Origin: Candidatus Zixiibacteriota bacterium
Lineage (GTDB): Bacteria > Zixibacteria > MSB-5A5 > UBA10806 > 4484-95
Assembly: GCA_021159005.1 (NCBI GenBank)
Contig: JAGGSN010000200.1
Span: 1-50,132 of the forward strand
Reading direction: 5' to 3'
DNA length: 50,132 nt
Part shown: piece by piece, positions 33,245 through 41,054 of the stretch
How the letters are laid out: each line of letters opens with the position of its first letter
Numbering within the stretch: position 1 is the first letter of the stretch
Made by a program: the position numbers and the translations under genes
The notes under the pieces: generated by a model
Seen by the model: the letters and a program-made list of their open reading frames with translations, nothing else
Told to the model about the DNA's origin: nothing
Databases searched by the model: none

Positions 33245-33793
33245 ATGGATAATAAATGTGTAAAGGACCTAATGGTACCGCTTGATGAGTATGCGGTAAT
33301 ACATCAAGATGCTCCTTTACTGGATGCAATACTGGCTCTTGATAAGGCTCAGCTTAAATTAACACCCGGAAAATTTAAACATCGAGCCGTACTGGTTGTT
33401 GATGATAACAACAAAGTGATAGGCAAAATCGGGCAGTTTTCTTTTTTAAAGGCTTTAGAGCCAAAATATAATGTCATGAGCGACTTGGCCAATCTTGATA
33501 TTGCCGGTGTTGATTCTCAATATTTATCTAAGGTGATGGAACATTACCAGTTGTTCCAAGATAGCTTATCAAACCTGGCGGCAAGTGCTCATGCAATTAA
33601 AGCTAAGGAAGTCATGCAGACGGTTGCCGAGAGTATTGATGAGGATGCTCCTTTGAGCGAAGCTATACATAAGATTATTATGGGCCAGAGGCTTTCGATA
33701 TTGGTATCGCAAAAAAGTAAAATTGTCGGCGTGCTGAGATTATCCGACCTTTTCGAGGAGATGTCAGTTCAAATGAAAAAGCTTGCAAAATAG
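33245..33793 (+). CDS. CBS-pair protein
   Basis: A 182-residue cytosolic protein with two CBS domains, about 5-75 (VKDLMVPLDEYAVIHQDAPLLDAI, HRAVLVVDDNNKVIGKI) and about 118-180 (AKEVMQTVAESIDEDAPL, SILVSQKSKIVGVLRLSD). CBS pairs usually bind adenine nucleotides and report energy state. AAGGA lies eight bases before the ATG. It lies 46 bp after the kinase gene and 25 bp before the receiver-transporter gene, so it is an operon member and a candidate allosteric regulator of the transporter (inference). Confidence 0.85.
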   Translation: MDNKCVKDLMVPLDEYAVIHQDAPLLDAILALDKAQLKLTPGKFKHRAVLVVDDNNKVIGKIGQFSFLKALEPKYNVMSDLANLDIAGVDSQYLSKVMEHYQLFQDSLSNLAASAHAIKAKEVMQTVAESIDEDAPLSEAIHKIIMGQRLSILVSQKSKIVGVLRLSDLFEEMSVQMKKLAK

Positions 33794-33818
33794 TTGATGC
33801 TGACTGATTTGAGTTATT

Positions 33819-35852
33819 ATGCCCAAAGTATTATTAGTTGATGATGAAAATAAACTTCGAATATCTTTAGCAAAACGTTTAAACCTAAGGGGACTTGACA
33901 CTATCGGCTTGGATAATGGCGAGGATGCTATAAAGATAATTCGCAGCGATAGTGATATAGATGTAATTGTGCTGGACAGGAAAATGCCGGGGATGAGCGG
34001 CGAACAGACGCTCAAGGAAATGAAATTGTTTAGGCCGGAACTTCAGGTAATTGTATTAACCGGTCACGCTTCTATGGAATCAGCAGTGGAAACAGGCAAG
34101 TTGGATGCTTATTCATACATTCAAAAACCATGCGATCTGGATGAGTTAATTAAAATAATAGAGAAAGCCCGCGAAGATAAAGTTCATGTTATGGCGCGGC
34201 ATGAAGTGCCCCATGTCAAGAAGGGTTCGGTATTGAAATGGCTGAAAGGTTCGCATAATTCTCGACCGGGAGTTATAATACTTGGCTTACTTCTATTTTC
34301 TTTGATTGTATTAACTCCGACAACCGACCGCTTGATGGAACTGTTGTCATTTCAGAAAACCGGCCAGATAACTGATTATAATATGGGTTACGCCAATTAT
34401 ATGAAAATGAAAGATGGCGAGAATATTGCAGATTATTACAGCCGTAATTATAAAATCGGTGATAAAATCCTACTAAATCAGGGCGAATCGCCACGATATG
34501 CGATGTCTCCCAGCAAGGCAGCGACAAAAGCTAAGGTTATGCTTGGTATTTTAGTGGTTGCTGCCTTATTTTGGGCTACCGGTGCTGTGCCAATTGGAAT
34601 AACAGCTCTGCTGGTTGGTGTATTCATGTATTTTTTCGGTGTTCTTAAACCTGATGATATCGCCAAAGCCTATGCCAAGGATGCTGTAATTTTTATATTT
34701 GGCGTGCTGGCAATCTCTACCGCAATTAGCAGCACCGGACTCGACCGTCGAATAGGATTACTGCTTCTGGCTCCGGCCACTAATTTAAAACGAATGATGT
34801 TTATTTTCCTGCCGCTTTTTGCGGTAGCTTGTTCGTTTGTGTCGGAGCATGCTTTAATAGCGTTTATTCTGCCGCTTATTATGATTGTTTATGTTTCCTC
34901 TATTAGAGCAGTTGGTCTCAAGCAAGATAAAGCACTGGCAACTATGTTTATTTTGTCGCTTTGTTTTGCAGCTAACTCGGGGGGGCCTGGTTCGCCAGCC
35001 GCTGGCGGCCGTAATGCCGTTATGCTTGGCATACTTTCCGATTACGGAGTGGCTCCTTCTTTCGGTCAATGGGTACAGTATGGATTGCCATTTGTGCCGG
35101 TTATGGCGCTTGTGATAGGATTATATTTCTATATTACTTTTCATCGCAAGATAGCCGTAAAATCGCTAAATATATCATCGTTAGTAAAACAAGCTTCGGA
35201 TAAAATCGGACCTATGACTAAAAAAGAATATATAACTGCAATAGCGCTAATTGTTCTGATTCTATTATGGGTTACTGTCAGCGATAAGTTTGGCATGGGC
35301 GGCCCTGTGATACTGATAATAGTAATTCTCAATTTTCTAAGGATTATCCGATGGCGCAATATCGTTTCGATACCGTGGGATGTAGTCGCATTGTATGCCA
35401 GCGCTTGTGCTCTGGGAAAGGGTTTGGCTGTTACCGGTGCAGCTTTATATATAGCAGACGGTTTTGTTAGTATCCTGCCAAGTTTTATGCAAAGCGGGGA
35501 GGGTTTAGCAGTTGCAGCCAGCTTGTTTACCGGTATCGCCACCAATTTTATGAGTGATGGCGCTACTGTTTCCGCCATAGGGCCTATAACTATTCCAATG
35601 GCTGCTATATCCGGTACGCATCCGTGGATGATAGGTTTTGCCACAGCTTTTGCTTCATCATTTGCCCATATGCTGATAATCGGCACGCCCAATAATGCTA
35701 TTGCTTATGCATTAGCCAAAGACCCTGTAACAGGCGAACAATTGGTAACTCTTTCCGATTTTCTCAAGCACGGATCTGTTATATTGGTTCTTTCTTTTGC
35801 GGTTTTGTGGGCATGGGTATTTTTTGGATATTGGAGATTAATTGGTTTTTAA
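33819..35852 (+). CDS. response-regulator receiver domain fused to an SLC13/DASS-type anion transporter
   Basis: A 677-residue fusion in one uninterrupted frame. The N-terminal receiver (1-122) is intact: Asp8/Asp9, phospho-acceptor Asp53 (VLDRKMPGMSG), Thr81 and Lys103 (QKPCDLDEL). After a basic linker, a first helix lies at about 150-167, then a 70-residue polar loop (168-238), then about ten further helices with SLC13 landmarks: ALFWATGAVPIGITALL, AYAKDAVIFIFGVLAIS, FAANSGGPGSPAAGGRNA and ATNFMSDGATVSAIGP. The two SNT motifs of characterised DASS carriers read SEH (342-344) and SDG (579-581), so the substrate may not be an ordinary dicarboxylate. Inference: phosphorylation of the receiver gates transport directly. 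Confidence 0.85.
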   Translation: MPKVLLVDDENKLRISLAKRLNLRGLDTIGLDNGEDAIKIIRSDSDIDVIVLDRKMPGMSGEQTLKEMKLFRPELQVIVLTGHASMESAVETGKLDAYSYIQKPCDLDELIKIIEKAREDKVHVMARHEVPHVKKGSVLKWLKGSHNSRPGVIILGLLLFSLIVLTPTTDRLMELLSFQKTGQITDYNMGYANYMKMKDGENIADYYSRNYKIGDKILLNQGESPRYAMSPSKAATKAKVMLGILVVAALFWATGAVPIGITALLVGVFMYFFGVLKPDDIAKAYAKDAVIFIFGVLAISTAISSTGLDRRIGLLLLAPATNLKRMMFIFLPLFAVACSFVSEHALIAFILPLIMIVYVSSIRAVGLKQDKALATMFILSLCFAANSGGPGSPAAGGRNAVMLGILSDYGVAPSFGQWVQYGLPFVPVMALVIGLYFYITFHRKIAVKSLNISSLVKQASDKIGPMTKKEYITAIALIVLILLWVTVSDKFGMGGPVILIIVILNFLRIIRWRNIVSIPWDVVALYASACALGKGLAVTGAALYIADGFVSILPSFMQSGEGLAVAASLFTGIATNFMSDGATVSAIGPITIPMAAISGTHPWMIGFATAFASSFAHMLIIGTPNNAIAYALAKDPVTGEQLVTLSDFLKHGSVILVLSFAVLWAWVFFGYWRLIGF

Positions 35853-35867
35853 ATAAGGATGGGTATT

Positions 35868-36356
35868 ATGTCTGACAAAATTAAGCTATTAATAGTAGAT
35901 GATGAGATAAAATTTCTGGAGTCTGTCGCTCGCCGACTTGAAATGAGGGATTTTGATGTAACCAAAGCCTCCAGCGGCGAAGTAGCTGTTGAAGCCGCCA
36001 GTTCTGGTAAATTCGACTTGGCTTTGTTAGACCTGAAAATGCCGGGTATGGATGGCAAACAGGTGCTCGAAATTTTGAAAAAGGAGCATAAGTACCTGGA
36101 GGTTATCATTCTTACCGGTCGCGGCTCAATGGATTCAGCTGTGGAATGCACCAAACTTGGTGCTTTTAGCTACCTGCCCAAACCTTATGAACTGAACAAT
36201 CTTCTTGAAATTCTCAATAAGGCATATCAAGCAAGATTGAAAAAGAAATTTGAATCAGACCAGGACCGGATGCAGAAAATCTTAGATATGGCGGCTGATT
36301 CAAGCCCTCTGGCGATTTTACGTGAACTGCGCAAACTTGATGATGAAGAAAAATAG
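35868..36356 (+). CDS. stand-alone response-regulator receiver protein
   Basis: About 162 residues from the ATG at 35868, placed eight bases after AAGGA; the ATG at 35859 overlaps that site and is less likely. The receiver is intact with Asp11/Asp12, Asp55 (LLDLKMPGMDG), Thr83 and Lys105. A short helical tail (about 120-162, rich in charged residues) replaces a DNA-binding domain. It lies 15 bp after the receiver-transporter gene. The receiver resembles that of the fusion (both have LTGxxSMxSAVE), suggesting local duplication. It could be a phosphate sink, or the diffusible partner of the same kinase. Confidence 0.88.
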   Translation: MSDKIKLLIVDDEIKFLESVARRLEMRDFDVTKASSGEVAVEAASSGKFDLALLDLKMPGMDGKQVLEILKKEHKYLEVIILTGRGSMDSAVECTKLGAFSYLPKPYELNNLLEILNKAYQARLKKKFESDQDRMQKILDMAADSSPLAILRELRKLDDEEK

Positions 36357-36408
36357 ATAAATATAGATTATATCAGAAACCCGCAAGCTAGTCTAAAAAA
36401 TAAATCGT

Positions 36409-36452
36409 AGCGCATAGGGGTGTCCGCCATTGGCGGATACGTCCCTACGCGC
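36409..36452. repeat. dispersed palindromic repeat, family A-like, diverged copy
   Basis: An imperfect 44-bp hairpin. Outer arms GCGCATAGGG and CCCTACGCGC, inner perfect stem TCCGCCA/TGGCGGA. The outer part matches the GCGTAGGGG edge of family A, while the centre is replaced. Confidence 0.6.
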
Positions 36453-36501
36453 GGATTTATATATCACCCTAAAATATAAGATATATTTTTGTCGACAGTC
36501 T

Positions 36502-36535
36502 AAAGGGCGTCCAGCAACTCTGCCGGACGCTCTTT
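36502..36535. terminator. hairpin terminator between convergent genes
   Basis: AAAGGGCGTCC and GGACGCTCTTT form an 11-bp stem (one G-T pair) with a 12-nt loop, followed by GGTTT. It lies between the receiver gene (+) and the sorting-domain gene (-). Confidence 0.55.
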
Positions 36536-36562
36536 GGTTTACAATTTTCGTGATGTCTGTAA

Positions 36563-38668
36563 TTACTTCAAAAGCATCATGGACTTTCTTTCGGTGAAAT
36601 TATCAGCCTGAATTCTATAAAAATACAAGCCGGATGTTTCGTTATTGGCTGTCCATATCGTCTGATGATACCCTGCCGGCATATTGCCGTTTATAAGCGT
36701 CTCAACTTTTCGACCAAGCAAATTATAAACATCGATTATAACAAAAGCGTCTTTCGGCAAACCATAATTAATAGTCGTTGATGCGTTAAACGGATTAGGA
36801 TAATTCTGGTTTATGAAATAATCCTCAGGTATTCTAGCGAAGCCATCATCGATGTTATCATAATCCCATCTTAAATAAACATCTGTTGAAGTAGTGTCAC
36901 CATAAGTCAATTCAATAAAAATAGTAGTATCCTCATAATTTCCATGGGAAAATCTTACTGAAAAAGAGCCTTCTTGTATTATGGCAAAATAAAACGCTCC
37001 GTTAGCATCCGAATAACCTTCTTGCTCAGCGTCTACTATATAGATGTTTACACTGTCAATTGGTACAAGCGTCGAATCATCATAAACAAAGCCTTCAAAG
37101 TAACTGAGGCGATGGTCCAGACAGATAGGAGCATGAGAAGAGCTATCGTATGCTGTCTCGATACCGGTAAGAGAGTCGGTGAAATAATCGTGATGCTCGA
37201 ATGTGATTGTGTAGATTCCGTTTTCAAGAGACATGAATCTATATCCGCCGGCATTACTGGTTGTGTCAATTCTAACAGGATCGGTATTTATACTAACGAC
37301 AACCCCTTCGATACGAGTGTCTGTATCGCAATCGGTAACAATGCCCAAAATATTGCCATACTGGCTTAGTACAATAGTTGTGTCCAGCGGGTCATCGGCG
37401 GGAATATTAATACTGACTAATGCAGGAACGTAATCGTTGTGAGTTATAGACACATCATAGGTATTTGGCTGGATATGGTCAAACGCAAATGCGCCATTGC
37501 CGCCGGTTGTATATTCATTGCCATCGAATGCCACTAGAGCGCCTGTAATTGGCTGGTTATGAGTATCTTTTATATAACCGGTAAAAACGCCGAGCCTAAG
37601 AATTACAAAATCTTGCGTGGTTGTCTGATTGGGTTCAACAATTATATTTGTTGCTTCCGTATCCACATAATCAGGATGATGTGTAGTGATGCTGTAAGTT
37701 TCTGATTCTAATCCGGGGAATTCATAGAAACCATCAGCGTTAGTGGTATCGCTGGCTCCGGTGTTCAACTGAATGACTGCATTTTCAACCGGTTGTGTGT
37801 CCGAGTCATAAACATTGCCGTTAATCCCGCCTGCCTGACTGAGAAACATTGTTTCCAAGACTACTGTTTCATTCTCAATAATATTTACGGTTATAGTTGT
37901 ATCAAGGTAATGAGTGTGAGAATAAGTAAGATTATGCTCGCCCACAGTAAGACCTAAGTGGAAAAAGCCATCTGTATCGGTTGTATCTGTTTTGCCCCAT
38001 CTGCTGTCTGTTATACAGACATTCTCAATTGGAACTCCGGAATTAAGATCGCTAGCAATACCCTCAACATATCCGCCGCCTAAAAAGTGAAACATGGCAA
38101 ATGTTTCAACTGGGAAAAAACCTGCGTAGCCAAGCGTATCGCCGATATTAGTTGGACCTTGAGGATAGTTCAGGCCTGGCCCAATAGCCATTACATCGTC
38201 GCCAATTAGAGATGAATCATTGACGGTTTTCAACATAAATTTCATCCCAACGGTATAGGCTAACGAATAAAACCAGGGAGCTTCGCTTTGGGGATTAAGC
38301 TGAGCAAATCCTATGAATGATTGGTTTGACCAACCCTCGGGATTAGGCGGCGAACCTTCAGGCGGTAAAAAACCGGCATCATCCCATTCTGTGAAAGGAT
38401 AAAACAATTCGCCTTCTTCGACGCTTAGAAGGCTGTCGATATATCTATTGTCAGTGCCAAGGCAAATAAGAGCGTCGCCCACATAGCCGCCATACTGGCA
38501 CTTAAGAGCAACATTGATTTCGACCCTCTCATTTATGTTGACGTACATTCCGGAAGGAGAGCCATAAACAACAAACACGCTATCTGTCATCTGAGCAAAA
38601 ACTACCCCCGGTAATAAAGTTAATATAGATATTATTAAAAAATATCTAAATGTTTTAGTTGAAAACAT
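36563..38668 (-). CDS. secreted protein with cohesin-like module, five carboxypeptidase-regulatory-like repeats and a sorting domain
   Basis: About 701 residues from the ATG at 38668, which follows GAGGG and places a signal peptide at the start (ending GVVFAQ, about 26). Residues 30-195 form a cohesin-like beta module with FYPFTEWDDAGF and GWSNQSFIGFAQL, closely matching the module in the 15284-17938 protein. Five repeats of about 80-90 residues follow (about 200-610), each of the type G.V.D......I..V.V......T.T...G.Y.F..L. The end is a T9SS-like sorting domain (FINQNYPNPFNASTTINYGL, VYNLLGRKV, ETSGLYFYRIQA). Likely surface-attached; no catalytic residues seen. Confidence 0.83.
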   Translation of the reverse strand: MFSTKTFRYFLIISILTLLPGVVFAQMTDSVFVVYGSPSGMYVNINERVEINVALKCQYGGYVGDALICLGTDNRYIDSLLSVEEGELFYPFTEWDDAGFLPPEGSPPNPEGWSNQSFIGFAQLNPQSEAPWFYSLAYTVGMKFMLKTVNDSSLIGDDVMAIGPGLNYPQGPTNIGDTLGYAGFFPVETFAMFHFLGGGYVEGIASDLNSGVPIENVCITDSRWGKTDTTDTDGFFHLGLTVGEHNLTYSHTHYLDTTITVNIIENETVVLETMFLSQAGGINGNVYDSDTQPVENAVIQLNTGASDTTNADGFYEFPGLESETYSITTHHPDYVDTEATNIIVEPNQTTTQDFVILRLGVFTGYIKDTHNQPITGALVAFDGNEYTTGGNGAFAFDHIQPNTYDVSITHNDYVPALVSINIPADDPLDTTIVLSQYGNILGIVTDCDTDTRIEGVVVSINTDPVRIDTTSNAGGYRFMSLENGIYTITFEHHDYFTDSLTGIETAYDSSSHAPICLDHRLSYFEGFVYDDSTLVPIDSVNIYIVDAEQEGYSDANGAFYFAIIQEGSFSVRFSHGNYEDTTIFIELTYGDTTSTDVYLRWDYDNIDDGFARIPEDYFINQNYPNPFNASTTINYGLPKDAFVIIDVYNLLGRKVETLINGNMPAGYHQTIWTANNETSGLYFYRIQADNFTERKSMMLLK

Positions 38669-39352
38669 AATTTCCCTCAAAATATTTTGTAAATACCTTT
38701 CAATACTCATGGTTTATAGAACCCTGAGATTGATATTTCTTCTTTTTTATTTATCTGAACTTTAATTGGATAGCTGCTGAACAAATTAATTTTCAGCAAT
38801 TAGTTTGTTCAACATCGGTTCTACTAATAAATCTTATATCTCCGTCCAGATAAAAGCAATTATTATATTGCTAAACGAAACCGCCTTATTGTTTCCTCCA
38901 TAGCTAAAAGGTTTTTATGCTTGCTTTAATAAATGAACTGTATTGAATACATCCTCCTTTTTTTTAATTGAACCGAATATTATAATATATGCCTGCAATC
39001 TACACTCCAATTAAATTTATAATATTTTGCAGATTTACGCAAGCTTAAAATACAATTTATTAAAAATTATAGCTATCCTAAAAAAATACTATAATCAGAT
39101 TATCATTTATCGTCTAAGGATATTTCTGGCAACATTTTCCGATAGTTAATACTACTTATAAAAATTAACAATATGCTCCGAGAGGGATTGAATCGAGTCC
39201 ATTGTCAAAATATACCTTCGGGATTTGTAAAAATCCCTTGTAATTGCCAACTTTTCGGATTATAATTTCTTTAACGGTATGTATGTTTTTCTATTGAAAA
39301 ATATCTGATGATGACGATAGTTAAATAATATAAAATAGCAAGAGGAAATAAC
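38669..39352. other. long AT-rich divergent intergenic region
   Basis: Nearly 700 bp between the divergent genes at 38668 (-) and 39353 (+). It is strongly AT-rich with runs of T and A. I see no ORF worth calling and no strong hairpin. Imperfect repeats containing CTGAACAAA/TTTGTTCAAC and TTTTCAGCAA occur near 38775-38815. Promoters for both secreted proteins are expected here. A small RNA cannot be excluded. Confidence 0.5.
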
Positions 39353-40147
39353 ATGAACACTAAGTTTATCTGTCGATTATTGATTCTGTCTATACTGATA
39401 ATATTTCCGATAGAATTAGCTATAGGCCAGCTTATCAAAGACAAAGCCGATGATATCTTCACGGAAATGGATGCCGATCAGCTTACTCTAAGGTTTTTCA
39501 ACGCCCTTAATGGCGAGCCTATAACCGGAGCGGTTGTGGGAATTGAAGGTATAGGCAGTTATAGTTCCGATCATGAGGGCAAAGTACTATTTCCCGCGCC
39601 GGAAGAGGATGGATTCTATACAGTGAGATTTTCAAAAAATGGTTTTATTGAATCTGTATTTAATATCGAAATTCAGGTTGGTTCATTGTTTTTCAACAGG
39701 TTCTCCATCTCGCCCGATATGCCGCTGGGAACGATAAGAGTCGCTTTAGATTGGGACAAGAAACCGCGCGACCTGGATGCTCATATGCGCAAGCTGGGAA
39801 GTTTTCACATTTCTTATCGCAACAAGAAGGTAGCTGAGGATGGCAAAGCCAAACTCGACCGCGATGATACGAACGGCTACGGACCTGAGACTATCACAAT
39901 AAGTAAAGTGGATGAACAGGCGACTTACTATTATTATGTGCATAATTATTCCAATAGAAATAAGTCATCCGATAAAAATCTCTCCAAATCGAAGGCAAGC
40001 GTAAAGCTGTACGGCGGCAATAATCAGCTATTGCAGGTATTCCAAGCGCCGCAAAAAGTGAAAGGTACTTACTGGCACGTTTTCACAATAAACAATGGAG
40101 AGATAATCCCCGTGAACAAGGTTGTCAAGACAGAGCCGGGGAGTTGA
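39353..40147 (+). CDS. exported protein with carboxypeptidase-regulatory-like domain and YfaP/DUF2135-like domain
   Basis: A 264-residue protein with AAGAGG before the ATG. A signal peptide lies at 1-26 (ending LAIGQ). A carboxypeptidase-regulatory-like beta domain follows at about 43-105 (GEPITGAVVGIEGIGSYSSD, GFYTVRFSKNGF). A YfaP/DUF2135-like domain at about 125-255 has IRVALDWDKKPRDLDAHMRK, HISYRNKKV, DDTNGYGPETITI and YYYYVHNYSN. YfaP-like domains are found in bacterial surface and periplasmic proteins of unknown function. It stands alone with its own upstream region. Confidence 0.8.
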   Translation: MNTKFICRLLILSILIIFPIELAIGQLIKDKADDIFTEMDADQLTLRFFNALNGEPITGAVVGIEGIGSYSSDHEGKVLFPAPEEDGFYTVRFSKNGFIESVFNIEIQVGSLFFNRFSISPDMPLGTIRVALDWDKKPRDLDAHMRKLGSFHISYRNKKVAEDGKAKLDRDDTNGYGPETITISKVDEQATYYYYVHNYSNRNKSSDKNLSKSKASVKLYGGNNQLLQVFQAPQKVKGTYWHVFTINNGEIIPVNKVVKTEPGS

Positions 40148-40173
40148 CATACAAGCTTATAATCCAAGCAAAT

Positions 40174-40200
40174 AGTAGGGGTGTATTGCATACGCCCTAT
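40174..40200. repeat. dispersed palindromic repeat, family A, copy 4
   Basis: AGTAGGGGTGTATTGCATAC followed by GCCCTAT, then TTAATGCCGCAG-type sequence. That flank is shared with the copy at 40549-40577. Confidence 0.8.
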
Positions 40201-40286
40201 TAATGCCGCAGCTTCATAGGTCGGGTTTTCCGCCTAATGCGAACCGAAGTGGGGGACAAATCTTATACTTTGGTTTAGTTCGATAA

Positions 40287-40471
40287 TTAGGGTTTGCTGA
40301 ATAATAAGGAACTGATTGCTAAACGCCGTTTGGTAGCCAGAGAAAAATATTGCCATACGGTATGTGCAGGCTTTTTGCTTATTTATTAGAAAACCCTTTC
40401 ACTTGCAGGACTATAGAATGAATCTATCTTATGATAAACAAAGAGGTTAGTGTTTATTCAGCAAGCCCTAA
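40287..40471. mobile_element. 185-bp MITE-like element with 18-bp terminal inverted repeats
   Basis: The left end TTAGGGTTTGCTGAATAA (40287-40304) and the inverted right end at 40454-40471 match at 17 of 18 bases. There is no ORF between them. The size and perfect-looking ends suggest a non-autonomous derivative of an insertion sequence. A clear target duplication is not visible beyond TAA/TTA. The matching transposase is not in the window. Confidence 0.6.
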
Positions 40472-40496
40472 TTAATATGCAAATAAAACTATCAAC

Positions 40497-40535
40497 CTCA
40501 GGATGTCGCCCGTTAAGGCGTGCTTCCATCCTGAG
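40497..40535. repeat. CTCAGGATG/CATCCTGAG hairpin
   Basis: A 9-bp perfect stem with a 21-nt loop, just right of the MITE-like element and left of repeat copy 40549-40577. Part of a nested cluster of palindromes between 40148 and 40630. Confidence 0.5.
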
Positions 40536-40548
40536 ATACAACAAAATA

Positions 40549-40577
40549 GCGCGTAGGGGCGTATTGCATGCGCCTAT
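40549..40577. repeat. dispersed palindromic repeat, family A, copy 5
   Basis: GCGCGTAGGGGCGTATTGCA followed by TGCGCCTAT, one base different from the core in the right arm, then TTAATGCCGCAG as in copy 4. Confidence 0.8.
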
Positions 40578-40630
40578 TAATGCCGCAGTCTATTAGGGCA
40601 GTCCGCTTCGGTGGACGGCACCTGCCTATT

Positions 40631-41053
40631 TTAACACTCGCCCACAAGCTGAACAATCACTCGTCTATGGCGCGATTTATTATCGAAATCTGCAAGGACA
40701 ATCTGCTGCCAGGTTCCAAGCATCAATTTGCCCTCAGTAAATGGCAGGCAATGCGATGTTTTTAACAAAAACGACCGCATGTGCGAAAAACCGTTGCCAT
40801 CATGCCAGGTTTCATCATGATGATATGGCTTATTTGATGGGAGCAGTTTTTCTAAAAACTCCGGGATGTCTTTTAGAAGCCCCGGTTCATACTCAATTGT
40901 GCTGATGGCCGCGGTTGAACCGGCAACCGCCACACAGGCTATACCATCATTTAAACCGGATTGCTTGAGAAAACCGGCAACCTCCGAGGTAATATCTTCG
41001 AGATGACACCAGCCTTTTGTTTTAATTTCAAAATCGAATGTTTTTACAGCCAT
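40631..41053 (-). CDS. YjbQ/UPF0047 family protein
   Basis: About 140 residues from the ATG at 41053, preceded by AGAGAGG. The family pattern is clear: GLNDGIACVAVAGSTAAIST, ETWHDGNGFSHMRSFLL, GKLMLGTWQQIVLADFDNKS and RHRRVIVQLVGE. Members have a compact trimeric beta fold, and some show weak thiamine-phosphate synthase activity; the physiological role is unsettled. In this copy the usual HTTA box reads GSTA. The upstream membrane-protein gene ends one base before this start, so translation is probably coupled. Confidence 0.88.
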   Translation of the reverse strand: MAVKTFDFEIKTKGWCHLEDITSEVAGFLKQSGLNDGIACVAVAGSTAAISTIEYEPGLLKDIPEFLEKLLPSNKPYHHDETWHDGNGFSHMRSFLLKTSHCLPFTEGKLMLGTWQQIVLADFDNKSRHRRVIVQLVGEC

Positions 41054-41054
41054 A

